Assembly (NCBI GenBank): GCA_016782225.1
Contig: JADDOW010000112.1
Span: forward strand, 52,058-116,057
DNA length: 64,000 nucleotides
Direction of reading: 5' to 3'
From: Nitrososphaeraceae archaeon
GTDB lineage: Archaea; Thermoproteota; Nitrososphaeria; Nitrososphaerales; Nitrososphaeraceae
The position numbers and the translations under genes are program-made. Position 1 is the first letter of the stretch. Each line of letters opens with the position of its first letter. Shown here in pieces: positions 9,489-18,621 of the stretch. The notes under the pieces are model-generated. The model was not told the origin of the DNA. It was given only the letters and a program-made list of their open reading frames with translations, and made no database searches.

Positions 9489-10982
9489 TTGGAAAAAGAA
9501 ATTAATTATCAAAAATTGAGAAAAGATGGTGGTAATAAATTAGAGTTTAAGAAAGAAAATCTATTTTTACCAATTACAATTAACAAAAATAATCTTACGA
9601 ATGTATTTTCACAAAATAAGGATTCTAAAAAAATTTTAGCAATAGTTATTGGGACAAAACCAGACTTCTATAAGCAGGCTCCGCTGTTATTGGAAGCCAG
9701 AAGACAAAATCTGCCTGTTTTTGTGATCTCAACAGGCCAACACTATGATGATTTATTAAGCTATGGTATCAAAGAATTCGGCTTAAGTGACTCAATTGTT
9801 TGTGATCTAAATATAAGAGGGGATTTAATGGAGAAATCAAGTGATTTAATTTTTAAATTTGGGAATTTTGGACGACATCTTAAGAATAAATACCCTAATC
9901 AGCATATTCTGCCAATAGTTCACGGTGACACATTAGTAGCTGGGATGGCAACATTATCTTGGGTTTTTGGTTTGGGTCAAAAGGTAGGGCAAAACGAGGC
10001 CGGTTTACGCTCTATGAGTCCAAGAATATTAAAGACTATTAAAATTAATCAAATACCAAACAAGATATTTTTAGAAAAGTTCTTTTTAGATCAACTAACT
10101 AATGATTGTTGGTTCTTGACTCGAGATGAACCATTTCCCGAACAAATCGATACATGGGTTTGCTCATCCGGTACAAAATTTTTTTTTGTTCCATCTAACC
10201 TTAACAGAGATCATTTAATAAGGGAGGGATATCCTGAAAACGATATTTATACGGTAGGTAATTCAGTAGTGGATGCAATAGATTTAAAGCGAAATAATAA
10301 GCCAAAAGAAAGCATATTTGATATTTATCCCATATTGGAATCAGGTAATTGGATTCGAATGGATATACATAGAAGGGAAAATTTGACATTCCATAGGTTT
10401 AATGCAATTATCGGGGGTTTGATTGACTTGATAACGAAAACTGAGTTTAAAGTTATTCTGATATTGCTAAATGCAACCATTTCTGCTTTAAACAAATACA
10501 ATCTATATTCAAAACTAAAAAACTTGGAAGAAAAATATCGTGAAAAATTCATTATTACGAATTTATGGAAAGAATATGGTAATGTTGTAGAGTTTTTGGA
10601 TAGTGGCAAATGTTGGGCAGAAGTTACTGATTCTGGATCGATGCAAGAAGAGTTATTATACTTTCCTAAAGTTTGCTCTTTTACAATTCGATTAAATACT
10701 GACAGACCTGAAACTATATTTGATGCAAGGGGAAATTTGTTGATCCCCCCAATTAGCAGGCATTGGTTTAAAGATATTATATCAATGATTTATGAAAAAA
10801 GAGAAGATTATGGATTTAATTTCAATAATAAAAAAAAGATATATGGAAAGCCTGGTGAAGTGTCAAAGAAAATAGTGGAAATACTTAAAAAGGAATTCGA
10901 AAATGATGAAAATAATTTTTTCCCTTGGTTGCATCAGCGATTTAATTATTGGAATGAGGAAGATAAATTCGAATATTTATAG
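9489..10982 (+). CDS. UDP-N-acetylglucosamine 2-epimerase family protein
   Basis: 497 residues, longer than the usual 370-390 of WecB because of an N-terminal extension of about 50 residues and internal insertions. Family signs: IGTKPDFYKQAPLL at the start of the first Rossmann domain, ISTGQHYDD, VHGDTLVAGMA, DIHRRENL and VTDSGSMQEEL, the last being the UDP-binding segment. Members convert UDP-GlcNAc to UDP-ManNAc for surface polysaccharide or N-glycan synthesis, and a few are hydrolysing. The start is TTG at 9489. Its neighbours (GalT-like, membrane protein) fit a sugar-nucleotide role. Confidence 0.82.
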   Translation: MEKEINYQKLRKDGGNKLEFKKENLFLPITINKNNLTNVFSQNKDSKKILAIVIGTKPDFYKQAPLLLEARRQNLPVFVISTGQHYDDLLSYGIKEFGLSDSIVCDLNIRGDLMEKSSDLIFKFGNFGRHLKNKYPNQHILPIVHGDTLVAGMATLSWVFGLGQKVGQNEAGLRSMSPRILKTIKINQIPNKIFLEKFFLDQLTNDCWFLTRDEPFPEQIDTWVCSSGTKFFFVPSNLNRDHLIREGYPENDIYTVGNSVVDAIDLKRNNKPKESIFDIYPILESGNWIRMDIHRRENLTFHRFNAIIGGLIDLITKTEFKVILILLNATISALNKYNLYSKLKNLEEKYREKFIITNLWKEYGNVVEFLDSGKCWAEVTDSGSMQEELLYFPKVCSFTIRLNTDRPETIFDARGNLLIPPISRHWFKDIISMIYEKREDYGFNFNNKKKIYGKPGEVSKKIVEILKKEFENDENNFFPWLHQRFNYWNEEDKFEYL

Positions 10983-10988
10983 AATAAT

Positions 10989-11023
10989 CTACCTTTTAAG
11001 ATTTACTAAAACATAAAAGGTAG
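10989..11023 (+). terminator. Inverted repeat after the epimerase gene
   Basis: CTACCTTTT (10989-10997) and AAAAGGTAG (11015-11023) form a perfect 9-bp stem with a 17-nt loop, 6 bp after the epimerase stop codon. It could be a 3'-end hairpin. Archaeal termination usually depends on T runs rather than hairpins, so the role is unproven. Confidence 0.35.
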
Positions 11024-11221
11024 GTAAATTTATCTTAATTTTACCAATTTAAATAAAGAATTATCTCATGCAGAGATGAATTTTTCAAATTTATAATAGT
11101 TAGGTTCCTTAATGATGTAAAATAAATATTTGCTATTGCCTATAAAATATGCATATTATATTCACCAAATAATCGATATAGCAAAAGTTGTTTTCGTTAA
11201 AGAATCAAAATTGTAAATTTA

Positions 11222-11773
11222 TTATGCCCTCCACCAATCAAACCCAATGAATTTAATGCTTTTCCCTTCTAGTTCTACAATAGCCAATATGAATTGCTTT
11301 TTTACTGTAGTTGCAAGTCTCCCTGCTAAAACTATATCAACACCGGATATTTTTTGAGACGGTTTTAGCACTTTTACCAAGAATGGTGCATGATCAATTC
11401 CCGGGCCGTGGATATATACTGCAAAATCGCAGCCAAATTTTATTCCTGGGGACACAACATAGCCTTTATCTCTAAGATTTTCAAAAACAATGTATTTTAC
11501 TTCGAAATCAGTATATTGTCGTTTACAGATATTAGTTATCTCTTTTAAAGAAATTTGTTTTCCATTGTTTTTGATGATATTTAATTTATTGTTTACAAAT
11601 AGATAATATCCCTCAATGAGATCAAGGACCAGTTGTGAATCGAAATCAAAACTTTTTGGTTTTGAAATACCTAATGGTTTACCGTAGTATCCTTCACTAA
11701 ATAAGTCTCTAGATTCAATAATATCATGGATGAAAATCCGATTTTCTATTAGTTGACCAGTATATTTAGCCAT
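11222..11773 (-). CDS. endA: tRNA-splicing endonuclease
   Basis: 183 residues, the single-domain archaeal EndA size. It cuts introns at bulge-helix-bulge sites in tRNA precursors. The catalytic triad is recognisable: Tyr120 in FAVYIHGPG, His128 in GIDHAPFLV, and Lys158 or Lys159 in TTVKKQFILAIVE. The start codon overlaps the end of the 76-aa gene upstream, which suggests coupled translation. Confidence 0.93.
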   Translation of the reverse strand: MAKYTGQLIENRIFIHDIIESRDLFSEGYYGKPLGISKPKSFDFDSQLVLDLIEGYYLFVNNKLNIIKNNGKQISLKEITNICKRQYTDFEVKYIVFENLRDKGYVVSPGIKFGCDFAVYIHGPGIDHAPFLVKVLKPSQKISGVDIVLAGRLATTVKKQFILAIVELEGKSIKFIGFDWWRA

Positions 11774-12003
11774 TAAATACCTAAATCTAAAATTGGAAAT
11801 GAATTAGAGCACTTATTGCTTTTGTCCATCATTTCTTCTAACCCAATGAATGAACAAATAAAATTAAGCCTTTTGATGTTATGATTTCTAATGCATTGAT
11901 TGCAATTTCTTGACATTTGATACAATTCATTATATTTTATTTTTTGTGTTAGAATTGCTAATGCCATCGGATTTTCTGCTTTTATTGGTAAAAATTTTGA
12001 CAT
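11773..12003 (-). CDS. Small Cys-containing protein upstream of endA
   Basis: 76 residues, not recognised. Cys residues occur as CNQC (34-37), Cys50 and Cys65, which could bind zinc but do not form a standard knuckle. Its last base is the first base of endA, a tight overlap that supports a real operon with endA. Confidence 0.5.
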   Translation of the reverse strand: MSKFLPIKAENPMALAILTQKIKYNELYQMSRNCNQCIRNHNIKRLNFICSFIGLEEMMDKSNKCSNSFPILDLGI

Positions 12004-12037
12004 TTCATTTAATTAGGAAATTGCATTAACTATATGA

Positions 12038-12226
12038 TCACAAAACTTTTAGTGCCTTATTTAAAAGATCTAAATGTTCTTTTCTTGTTGTTTCTTCATT
12101 GTATATACAAATATCATGTGGGAATATTGCAAATCCTCCTGAACAATTCGTAAATCTGTCAATATTATCTTTTAATGCTGCATTTGTTTTTCGTTTATCT
12201 GTAAATTCAATTTCTTCACTATTCAT
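12038..12226 (-). CDS. Small hypothetical protein
   Basis: 62 residues, acidic and soluble, with no recognised motif. It lies 34 bp upstream of the 76-aa gene on the same strand and may lead the endA operon. The composition looks protein-like but support is only the open frame and position. Confidence 0.4.
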   Translation of the reverse strand: MNSEEIEFTDKRKTNAALKDNIDRFTNCSGGFAIFPHDICIYNEETTRKEHLDLLNKALKVL

Positions 12227-12336
12227 CTATTCAATTTAAATTATATCATATTAATAATCCTTTTTTACAATGTCTTGCTTTTAATGGAATGGTGAATTAG
12301 CGGCATATTTTTATTTATTTAATGCTGTTTTAAATT

Positions 12337-13344
12337 TTAAGAATTTAAAAAACTCTCTTTTATTTCAATTAAATCCCTTAATACAGAACTTGCTGTTTCC
12401 ATCCCGCCGGCCCCTCTCCCAATAATTGTTTGATCTCCTGAGTGTACTGATTTAAATGTAACTGCGTTCAATGTTCCATTAACACAAATGGGATCATCTG
12501 TTGATATGATGGATGGTTTTACATAAAGGTTTTTATCGTCACACTTTGCAATAAGTTTTATGTTTTTTCTATTTTTAATTGCATCATTGATATCATCGAG
12601 TTTGACATCTGCTATTCCTTTTTTATCAACATCTTTCATAGATACTTTGTAACCCATTATCCAATTTGCCATTATCACTAGTTTAGCTGCAGCATCATCG
12701 CCGTCTATATCCAAGGATGATTCTGCTTCTGCAAAACCCTTTATCTTTGCATCATTGAATGCTTCATCAAAAGTAAAACCCTCTGTCATTTTGGTTAAAA
12801 TATAATTTGTGGTGCCATTTAGGATTCCACTGAAGGAAGTTATTTTGTCACCTTTTAAGCAATGTTTAGCAAATTCTAGTACAGGGGTTCCGCCACCTAC
12901 TGTACCACTAAACCGTAACATCACATTGTTATAGTCGGATAATTCTATTAATGACGGAAAAGATAAAGCAAGCGGGCCTTTGTTTACGGTAATCACATTT
13001 TTATGTGTTCTCAATGCAGAAATTATGTGGGATAGCCCCGGTTCTCCGGAAATTAGATTTGTGGGTGTAAGTTCTAAAAATACTTCTGCGTCAATGTTCT
13101 CAATATAGTTTTCAAAATGTAATTTTTCTTCTGAATATTTGGCAACAGTTCCATACTTTTTTTTAACTATTAATAATTTTTCAAGGTCAAGGCCAGTTTG
13201 AGAGTAGGCTACACCATTGCTATCTGCACAAGCCACAATCCTTGGTTTTATGCCGTATTTTTTATATAAAGACTCGGAACTATCAATTAATAATTTAACA
13301 AAGCTTTGACCTACAACTCCCATGCCACAAATAATTAATCTCAT
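12337..13344 (-). CDS. hom: Homoserine dehydrogenase
   Basis: 335 residues, the short form without an ACT domain, so probably not feedback-inhibited through one. It reduces aspartate semialdehyde to homoserine for threonine and methionine synthesis. GMGVVGQSF (7-15) is the NAD(P)-binding loop. NGTTNYILTKM and a following FxEAxxxAxxxGFAEAxxxxDxxGxDAAAK-like segment match the family signature. A clear Shine-Dalgarno GGAGGA lies 7 nt upstream of the ATG. Confidence 0.95.
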   Translation of the reverse strand: MRLIICGMGVVGQSFVKLLIDSSESLYKKYGIKPRIVACADSNGVAYSQTGLDLEKLLIVKKKYGTVAKYSEEKLHFENYIENIDAEVFLELTPTNLISGEPGLSHIISALRTHKNVITVNKGPLALSFPSLIELSDYNNVMLRFSGTVGGGTPVLEFAKHCLKGDKITSFSGILNGTTNYILTKMTEGFTFDEAFNDAKIKGFAEAESSLDIDGDDAAAKLVIMANWIMGYKVSMKDVDKKGIADVKLDDINDAIKNRKNIKLIAKCDDKNLYVKPSIISTDDPICVNGTLNAVTFKSVHSGDQTIIGRGAGGMETASSVLRDLIEIKESFLNS

Positions 13345-13351
13345 TTAGTTT

Positions 13352-13357
13352 TCCTCC
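13352..13357 (-). promoter_or_regulatory. Shine-Dalgarno of hom
   Basis: On the minus strand GGAGGA occupies 13357 to 13352, with a 7-nt spacer to the ATG ending at 13344. It fixes the start of homoserine dehydrogenase and shows that this transcript has a leader. Confidence 0.6.
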
Positions 13358-13481
13358 TTTTTTTTATAAATATTGTATATAATAAAATTTGTATTAACAA
13401 ATATTTATCAACTGTTTTTTGCTAAACTCTAAAACAACTCATAACACATTAATTAATGATAATAAAGTAATATGATAAAGA

Positions 13482-14468
13482 ATGTTGTATCAGGCTGATG
13501 GTTCAGGTGAAATAGATCATAGTTTCCCCTCTGATAATAAATTAAATAATCATTTTGATGTTATTATAATTGGATCAGGACCCGCAGGTTACACAGCTTC
13601 TATCTATACCTCTAGAGCTAAATTGAAGACGCTAATAATTACGGGTAGCTTGCCTGGCGGTCAGTTGATGACTACAAGTGAAGTAGAAAATTATCCTGGA
13701 TTTCCAAATGGAATATTTGGCCCGGAATTAATGATAAATATGAAACAACAGTCTGAGCGATTTGGAACAGTGATGATAACTGATGAAGTTAAAAAAGTTA
13801 ATTTTAATGTAAGACCTTTTGAGATTTATACTGAATCGTTAATGTATACTGCGGAAAGCGTATTGATTAGTACTGGTGCTACCCCAAGGAAACTTGGCAT
13901 AGAACCCGAGCAAGCATTTGCAGGAAGGGGTATTTCTTATTGTGCTACTTGTGATGGACCTTTCTTTAAAGATCAACAAATTGTAGTTGTGGGTGGTGGA
14001 GACACGGCTTTGGAAGAAGCTAGTTTTTTAACCAAATTTGGAAAATCCGTTAAAATAATACATAGAAGAGATTATTTAAGAGCAAGCAAAATTTTGCAAG
14101 AAAGAGCTTTTGAAAACCCCAAGATAGAGTTTGTTTGGAATTCTAGTGTAGTGGATATAAAAGGGGATAAGAAAATATCGTCAATCATCGTCAAAGATAA
14201 TAAAAACGGTGAGGAAAAAAAAATAAATGTTGGTGGCCTGTTCGTAGCCATAGGCCATGAACCAAATACCTCCATATTTAAAGGTCAAATAGATATGGAT
14301 GACAAAGGATACGTTATCGTCAATAACTACACACAAACAAATGTTGAAGGTGTTTTTGCTTCTGGTGATGTACACGATCACAGGTATAGGCAGGCTATTA
14401 CTGCTGCAGGATTTGGCTGTATGGCTGCATTAGATATCGAAAAATGGTTGGCCGAGAAAAAAAGCTAA
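13482..14468 (+). CDS. trxB: Thioredoxin reductase (NADPH)
   Basis: 328 residues, usual length. The FAD-binding GSGPAG is at 31-36, the redox-active pair is Cys154-x-x-Cys157 in SYCATCDG, the NADPH-binding GGGDTALEE is at 171-179, and the C-terminal FAD motif reads VFASGDVHDHRYRQ. It keeps thioredoxin reduced in the cytoplasm. An N-terminal extension of about 25 polar residues before the first beta strand is slightly unusual; the ATG at 13482 is the first in frame. Confidence 0.95.
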   Translation: MLYQADGSGEIDHSFPSDNKLNNHFDVIIIGSGPAGYTASIYTSRAKLKTLIITGSLPGGQLMTTSEVENYPGFPNGIFGPELMINMKQQSERFGTVMITDEVKKVNFNVRPFEIYTESLMYTAESVLISTGATPRKLGIEPEQAFAGRGISYCATCDGPFFKDQQIVVVGGGDTALEEASFLTKFGKSVKIIHRRDYLRASKILQERAFENPKIEFVWNSSVVDIKGDKKISSIIVKDNKNGEEKKINVGGLFVAIGHEPNTSIFKGQIDMDDKGYVIVNNYTQTNVEGVFASGDVHDHRYRQAITAAGFGCMAALDIEKWLAEKKS

Positions 14469-14504
14469 TTCTTTAATTATTTATCGTCTTAATATGCAAA
14501 TTTA

Positions 14505-15524
14505 TTAGTAGACCAGAGATGGCAACATAATGCAATTGTTTAAGTATTTAATGTACTCCTGTTCAGTAAACAAGTTTTGCTGAAGATAAAGGCTCTTGAA
14601 TTTCCTTCCATCGTCAGCAAATATACCTACAAATACACCTTCATCCATGTCTTTTACATAATCCATCATTGATGCCATTACAGCGCCTGAGGAAGGCCCT
14701 ACCAGTATATTCTCTTTTTCTCTGAGCTCTTTTACCATTTGAAATGATTTTTCATTGGTTGCAGTATACCAATCATCAATTACTTTTTCTCTTCGCAAAA
14801 AGAGTTCGGGTTTAGACGATTCTTCAAAATTCCTTAACCCCTGCAATAAATGGTTTTGTTGAGCCTGAATAGCTATTACTTTCACTTTGTTATCCTTTTC
14901 TTTTAGATATGTTCCAATACCGGTGATTGTACCACCTGTTCCACATCCTGTAAAAAAATGGGTTACTTTTCCTTGAGTTTGCTCCCAAATTTCTGGACCT
15001 GTACTTTGATAATGGGAAAGAAAATTTGAGTCGTTTTCATATTGGTTAGGCATATAGTAAATATCTGGACGAGGTTTTGAAATTGCATACGCTAGTGCAA
15101 TGCTTTGATCCGTTCCTGCTCCAACTCTTGGACACAAGTCGTCACTAGTTTCATGCAATGTTGCTCCTAATTTCCTTAAGATGTTTTTTGTTTCCTCACT
15201 TACTTTTTCTGGAATAACTATTTCTACCTTGTAGCCCAAGTTTGAGGCTATTCCAGTTAACGCAATTCCAGTATTCCCTGAGGTGGGTTCAATGATTATA
15301 CTTTTATCTCTTTTTAATAATTTTTTATCTTCTGCGTTTTTAATCATCCAATAGGATGCTCTATCTTTTACGGAACCAAAAGGATTATACCATTCCAATT
15401 TCGCAAATATTTTTATTTTATCGGATGAAAAACTTTTAAGTTCTATTAAGGGCGTATTACCAATCCTATCGAGTATTTTATTTTTATTGGACTCTGCAAA
15501 AGTTGTTGAGGTCATTTTGTTCAT
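14505..15524 (-). CDS. cysM: PLP-dependent cysteine synthase / cystathionine beta-synthase family
   Basis: 339 residues of the fold-type II PLP family. Lys53 in NPFGSVKDRAS forms the PLP aldimine, TSGNTG at 81-86 binds substrate, and the GCGTGGT loop holds the PLP phosphate. It makes cysteine from an activated serine (O-acetyl- or O-phosphoserine) and sulfide. A phosphoserine donor is possible because serB lies nearby, but this cannot be decided by eye. It overlaps the tusA-like gene by 4 bp, which suggests translational coupling and a sulfur-transfer context. Confidence 0.9.
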   Translation of the reverse strand: MNKMTSTTFAESNKNKILDRIGNTPLIELKSFSSDKIKIFAKLEWYNPFGSVKDRASYWMIKNAEDKKLLKRDKSIIIEPTSGNTGIALTGIASNLGYKVEIVIPEKVSEETKNILRKLGATLHETSDDLCPRVGAGTDQSIALAYAISKPRPDIYYMPNQYENDSNFLSHYQSTGPEIWEQTQGKVTHFFTGCGTGGTITGIGTYLKEKDNKVKVIAIQAQQNHLLQGLRNFEESSKPELFLRREKVIDDWYTATNEKSFQMVKELREKENILVGPSSGAVMASMMDYVKDMDEGVFVGIFADDGRKFKSLYLQQNLFTEQEYIKYLNNCIMLPSLVY

Positions 15525-15781
15525 TTTGCCTTTTTAATTGTAAACTCTAAATCCGTGTTATTTTTATTTAGTGAGATTAACTCATGCCCATTACGATTAA
15601 CCCACCTTGAAATATCTTCCTCTGAATCTGGATCGTCGGATACAATTCGGAGCGTTTCGCCTTTTATCATTTTTTCTATTTCAATTTTTGTTCTAAATAC
15701 TGGCTCAGGGCAATACAGTCCCCTTACGTCAATTGTTTTCATGCTGGATTTGCTATTATCATTAGAACCGGAAGACATCAT
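15521..15781 (-). CDS. TusA/SirA-like sulfur carrier protein
   Basis: 86 residues. VRGLYCPEPVFRTKIEIEKM carries the family CPxP motif with the sulfur-accepting Cys24. TusA-type proteins pass persulfide sulfur between enzymes for tRNA thiolation, molybdopterin or cysteine synthesis. It is first in a two-gene operon and its stop overlaps the start of cysM, pointing to sulfur delivery. Two adjacent ATGs (15781 and 15778) are possible starts. Confidence 0.9.
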   Translation of the reverse strand: MMSSGSNDNSKSSMKTIDVRGLYCPEPVFRTKIEIEKMIKGETLRIVSDDPDSEEDISRWVNRNGHELISLNKNNTDLEFTIKKAK

Positions 15782-15782
15782 A

Positions 15783-15804
15783 TAATAAAAGACCTCTTTT
15801 ATTA
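15783..15804 (-). promoter_or_regulatory. Perfect 10-bp inverted repeat over the tusA ribosome binding site
   Basis: TAATAAAAGA (15783-15792) and TCTTTTATTA (15795-15804) flank a 2-bp centre, directly next to the tusA start at 15781. On the minus strand the Shine-Dalgarno-like GAGGT (15795 to 15791) falls in the hairpin apex, 9 nt before the ATG. It may be an operator palindrome or an RNA hairpin controlling translation. Confidence 0.4.
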
Positions 15805-16174
15805 ATTAAATGTTTATGTGGGTTTTCACTATACTTTCTTAATGAAGATTATACTAATTACCTATCCTGAAATTTAGGTTGAAAAACTGAATCTTAATTA
15901 GAAAATAAAGCAATTATTACCTTTATGGCAAATTCTTACTCCAGGAAATTTCATTAATTTATTTATAATTATTGGTATCTGTACAAAATAGACTAAAAAA
16001 TCATAATTATAAATTATTTTTTATATGTATTGCATTTTATTGTTATTACTGTTTTAGCCATCAACATCATTGTTTTTTCATATCATTTCTTACACATTAA
16101 TATAAGTGACATATTGAAAGGTTTTTGCTTCAATAGCTTAATATTATGTAAATTAATGGAGAAAAGTTTGTCCT
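15805..16174. other. Intergenic region between divergent tusA and serB
   Basis: About 370 bp, very AT-rich, with several TATA-like stretches such as TTTATATG near 16020. I see no open frame or RNA gene. It must hold the promoters of tusA-cysM (minus) and serB-cofE (plus). Confidence 0.4.
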
Positions 16175-16840
16175 ATGCTTGTAATATTTGATGTAGAAGG
16201 AGTTTTATTGAATGCTGAATATCTTCCGGTATTAGCCAAGTTAATGGGACCTGAAAAAGAAAAAGAGATATGGGATATCACTAATAAAGGAATTCGCGGC
16301 GAAATTGATTGGGAAGAAGGACTTAAACAACGGGTCCATGCTTTACAAGGCATAGAGTATAATGATGCGTATGAAATAGCTCAAAATCTTGAGATTATGC
16401 CTGGAGCAAAGCAACTTTGCTCATTTTTAAAAAAATCCGGGTGGAAAATGGTTGCGGTATCTGGTGGATTCACAATAATTACTGACAGATTAGTTAAAGA
16501 GTTGGAATTAGATAAAATCTATTCAAACAAGCTCATTTTCAACAATAACAAACTGGAGGGTGTCGATATTACCGTTACTTCAGATAAATCCCTATCCGTA
16601 AAATCCTTTATTGACGAGAATGGCTTTACCAAAGATGAGGTTGTTGTTGTTGTAGATGGAGCAAATGATTTGAAACTTTTCAATCTGTCTTCTTTTACTG
16701 TTGGATTCTGTCCTGTTGACATAGTGAGAAAAAAAGCTAGTTTTGTTATCGATAATAAAAACTTGGCAGAGTTGATTCCTATCTTTGTAGACCGATTCGA
16801 AAATAAGTTAAAACAAATAAACTATGAAGGTGGGTGTTGA
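16175..16840 (+). CDS. serB: Phosphoserine phosphatase-like HAD hydrolase
   Basis: 221 residues of the SerB group. HAD motif I is FDVEGV (5-10): the nucleophile is Asp6, but the second acidic residue is Glu8 instead of the usual Asp. Motif II is AVSGGFT, and motifs III/IV are Lys near 151 and VDGANDLKLF. It probably makes serine from phosphoserine. Its 3' end overlaps cofE by 17 bp, so the two are translated together although they serve different pathways. Confidence 0.8.
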   Translation: MLVIFDVEGVLLNAEYLPVLAKLMGPEKEKEIWDITNKGIRGEIDWEEGLKQRVHALQGIEYNDAYEIAQNLEIMPGAKQLCSFLKKSGWKMVAVSGGFTIITDRLVKELELDKIYSNKLIFNNNKLEGVDITVTSDKSLSVKSFIDENGFTKDEVVVVVDGANDLKLFNLSSFTVGFCPVDIVRKKASFVIDNKNLAELIPIFVDRFENKLKQINYEGGC

Positions 16841-17615
16841 TTCTTTAACAATAACAATCATTCCACTAAAAATAAATAAAAATGTTGAAAAAAATGACAA
16901 TGTTGCTAGCCTGATTCTTGAGTCGGTGAATTCGGATAGTCTTCAAATTAAAGATGATGATATTATTGTAATTGCTCAAAAAATAATTTCTAAATCTGAA
17001 GGCCGAATATGCTATTTGGATAATGTTGTCCCGTCAAAGGAGGCGTTAGGTGTATCTGCCATTCACGAAAAAGATCCCCGTCTAATAGAATTAATTCTCA
17101 GGGAATCGATAGATATAGTCAAAGTGACAAACAAAAATTTAATAGTAGAGACAAAACATGGTTTTATTTGTGCAAATGCTGGAATAGATCAGAGCAATGT
17201 TTCTGTTGACTCTGATGCTGTTTTACTATTACCTGAAGACCCAGATGAATCCGCAAGAAAAATTAAAAATTATATTCACCATGAGCTTAAAAAAAATGTT
17301 TCAGTAATAATTTCAGATACCTTTGGTCGTCCATTTAGAAAAGGTCAAACCAATGTTGCCATTGGTGTTGCTGGAATTTGCCCAATAAAAAGCTATATTG
17401 GGATGACTGATACATTTGGTAAAGTTTTAAAGGTAACCGAAATAGCAATTGTAGATGAATTAGCATCTGCTGCAGAACTTGTAATGGGAAAAACCCTGGA
17501 AGTTCCAGCTGCCATTATAAGAGGATATGAATACCAGCCATTAGATTTAGGTGATGCAGGCGTTTCAATAAAATCTATTTTTAGGGAAAAATCTCAGGAT
17601 TTGTTTCGAAGTTAA
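16824..17615 (+). CDS. cofE: Coenzyme F420-0:L-glutamate ligase
   Basis: 263 residues, the length of the single-domain archaeal enzyme. It adds gamma-linked glutamate to F420-0 with GTP. Recognised from the N-terminal ITIIPLK strand, DDIIVIAQKIISKSEGR, HGFICANAGIDQSNV, and VIISDTFGRPFRKGQTNVAIG, all typical of CofE. Its presence supports F420 use by the luciferase-like oxidoreductase at 2860-3939. The start overlaps the end of serB. Confidence 0.93.
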   Translation: MKVGVDSLTITIIPLKINKNVEKNDNVASLILESVNSDSLQIKDDDIIVIAQKIISKSEGRICYLDNVVPSKEALGVSAIHEKDPRLIELILRESIDIVKVTNKNLIVETKHGFICANAGIDQSNVSVDSDAVLLLPEDPDESARKIKNYIHHELKKNVSVIISDTFGRPFRKGQTNVAIGVAGICPIKSYIGMTDTFGKVLKVTEIAIVDELASAAELVMGKTLEVPAAIIRGYEYQPLDLGDAGVSIKSIFREKSQDLFRS

Positions 17616-17657
17616 AATGGTGTTTGTCTGAATATTGCAAAATAATTTATCTCCTGG

Positions 17658-18611
17658 GTGTCTTTATTTGTGTGGATGGATATTGTTGATAACATACTTT
17701 TAGGAGATAAAAGATCTATTGCTCGTTCTATTTCCATAATAGATGATAACGACCCTAAATCTTATGAGATTTTAAAAAAAATATACAACAAAACAGGCAG
17801 TGCTATTACAATCGGATTTACTGGTCCGGGTGGTGCAGGCAAAAGTACCTTAATTGGAAAACTAATCCCATATTTTAAAAGCATGGGATACAAGATCGCC
17901 ATATTGGCAGTAGATCCTACTAGTCCTATTACGGGGGGTGCAATCCTAGGGGACAGGGTTAGGATGCAATCAACTATGGATGACGAAGAAGTATTCATGA
18001 GAAGCTTTGGCTCCAGAGGAACAATGGGTGGTATCTCAAAATCATTAAGGAATGCGATTAGGATTCTTGATGCCGCTGGATTTACCCTTATATTGGTTGA
18101 AAGCGTAGGGGCCGGTCAATTAGAGGTTGAGATTTCAAAAGTTGTTAATTTAACAACGGTTGTATTTAATCCAAATACTGGCGATTCTGTTCAGGCAGTA
18201 AAAGCAGGGCTAACTGAAATAGGCGACATATACATAGTTAACAAATCCGATATGGAAGGATCTGGCACATTATATTTATCATTGTTAGATTTAATTGGAG
18301 AAACTCCTAGAAAGCCTTTGATTGTAAAAACTTCGACCAAAACAGGTGAAGGATTACAGGAACTATGCTTGAAAATTAATAGTATGATAAAAAATGATGA
18401 GTGGGTTTTAAAACAAAAACAAAAACAAAAACAAATTCTTCGAGATGAGTTAAAGGAAATGGTTTTAGAAAAAGGTAAACAAAAAACACTGGAGCTTTTC
18501 ACGAGCAGGAGTCAAGAAATTAACGATTTACTTGACTCGATGCTAAAAAAAATTAAAGATCCTTACACGGTGGCTGAAGAATTATCTTTATTAATATTTT
18601 CAAATAAATAG
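17658..18611 (+). CDS. meaB: MeaB/ArgK-type GTPase, methylmalonyl-CoA mutase chaperone
   Basis: 317 residues. The Walker A motif GPGGAGKST is at 56-64, followed by AVDPTSPITGGAILGDR, the signature of the MeaB G3E GTPases. NKSD is the G4 motif. It guards and reloads the B12 cofactor of methylmalonyl-CoA mutase. The start is GTG at 17658; ATG at 17676 would remove six residues. The mutase gene follows after 10 bp, confirming the link. Confidence 0.94.
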   Translation: MSLFVWMDIVDNILLGDKRSIARSISIIDDNDPKSYEILKKIYNKTGSAITIGFTGPGGAGKSTLIGKLIPYFKSMGYKIAILAVDPTSPITGGAILGDRVRMQSTMDDEEVFMRSFGSRGTMGGISKSLRNAIRILDAAGFTLILVESVGAGQLEVEISKVVNLTTVVFNPNTGDSVQAVKAGLTEIGDIYIVNKSDMEGSGTLYLSLLDLIGETPRKPLIVKTSTKTGEGLQELCLKINSMIKNDEWVLKQKQKQKQILRDELKEMVLEKGKQKTLELFTSRSQEINDLLDSMLKKIKDPYTVAEELSLLIFSNK

Positions 18612-18621
18612 GTAGTAGAGT

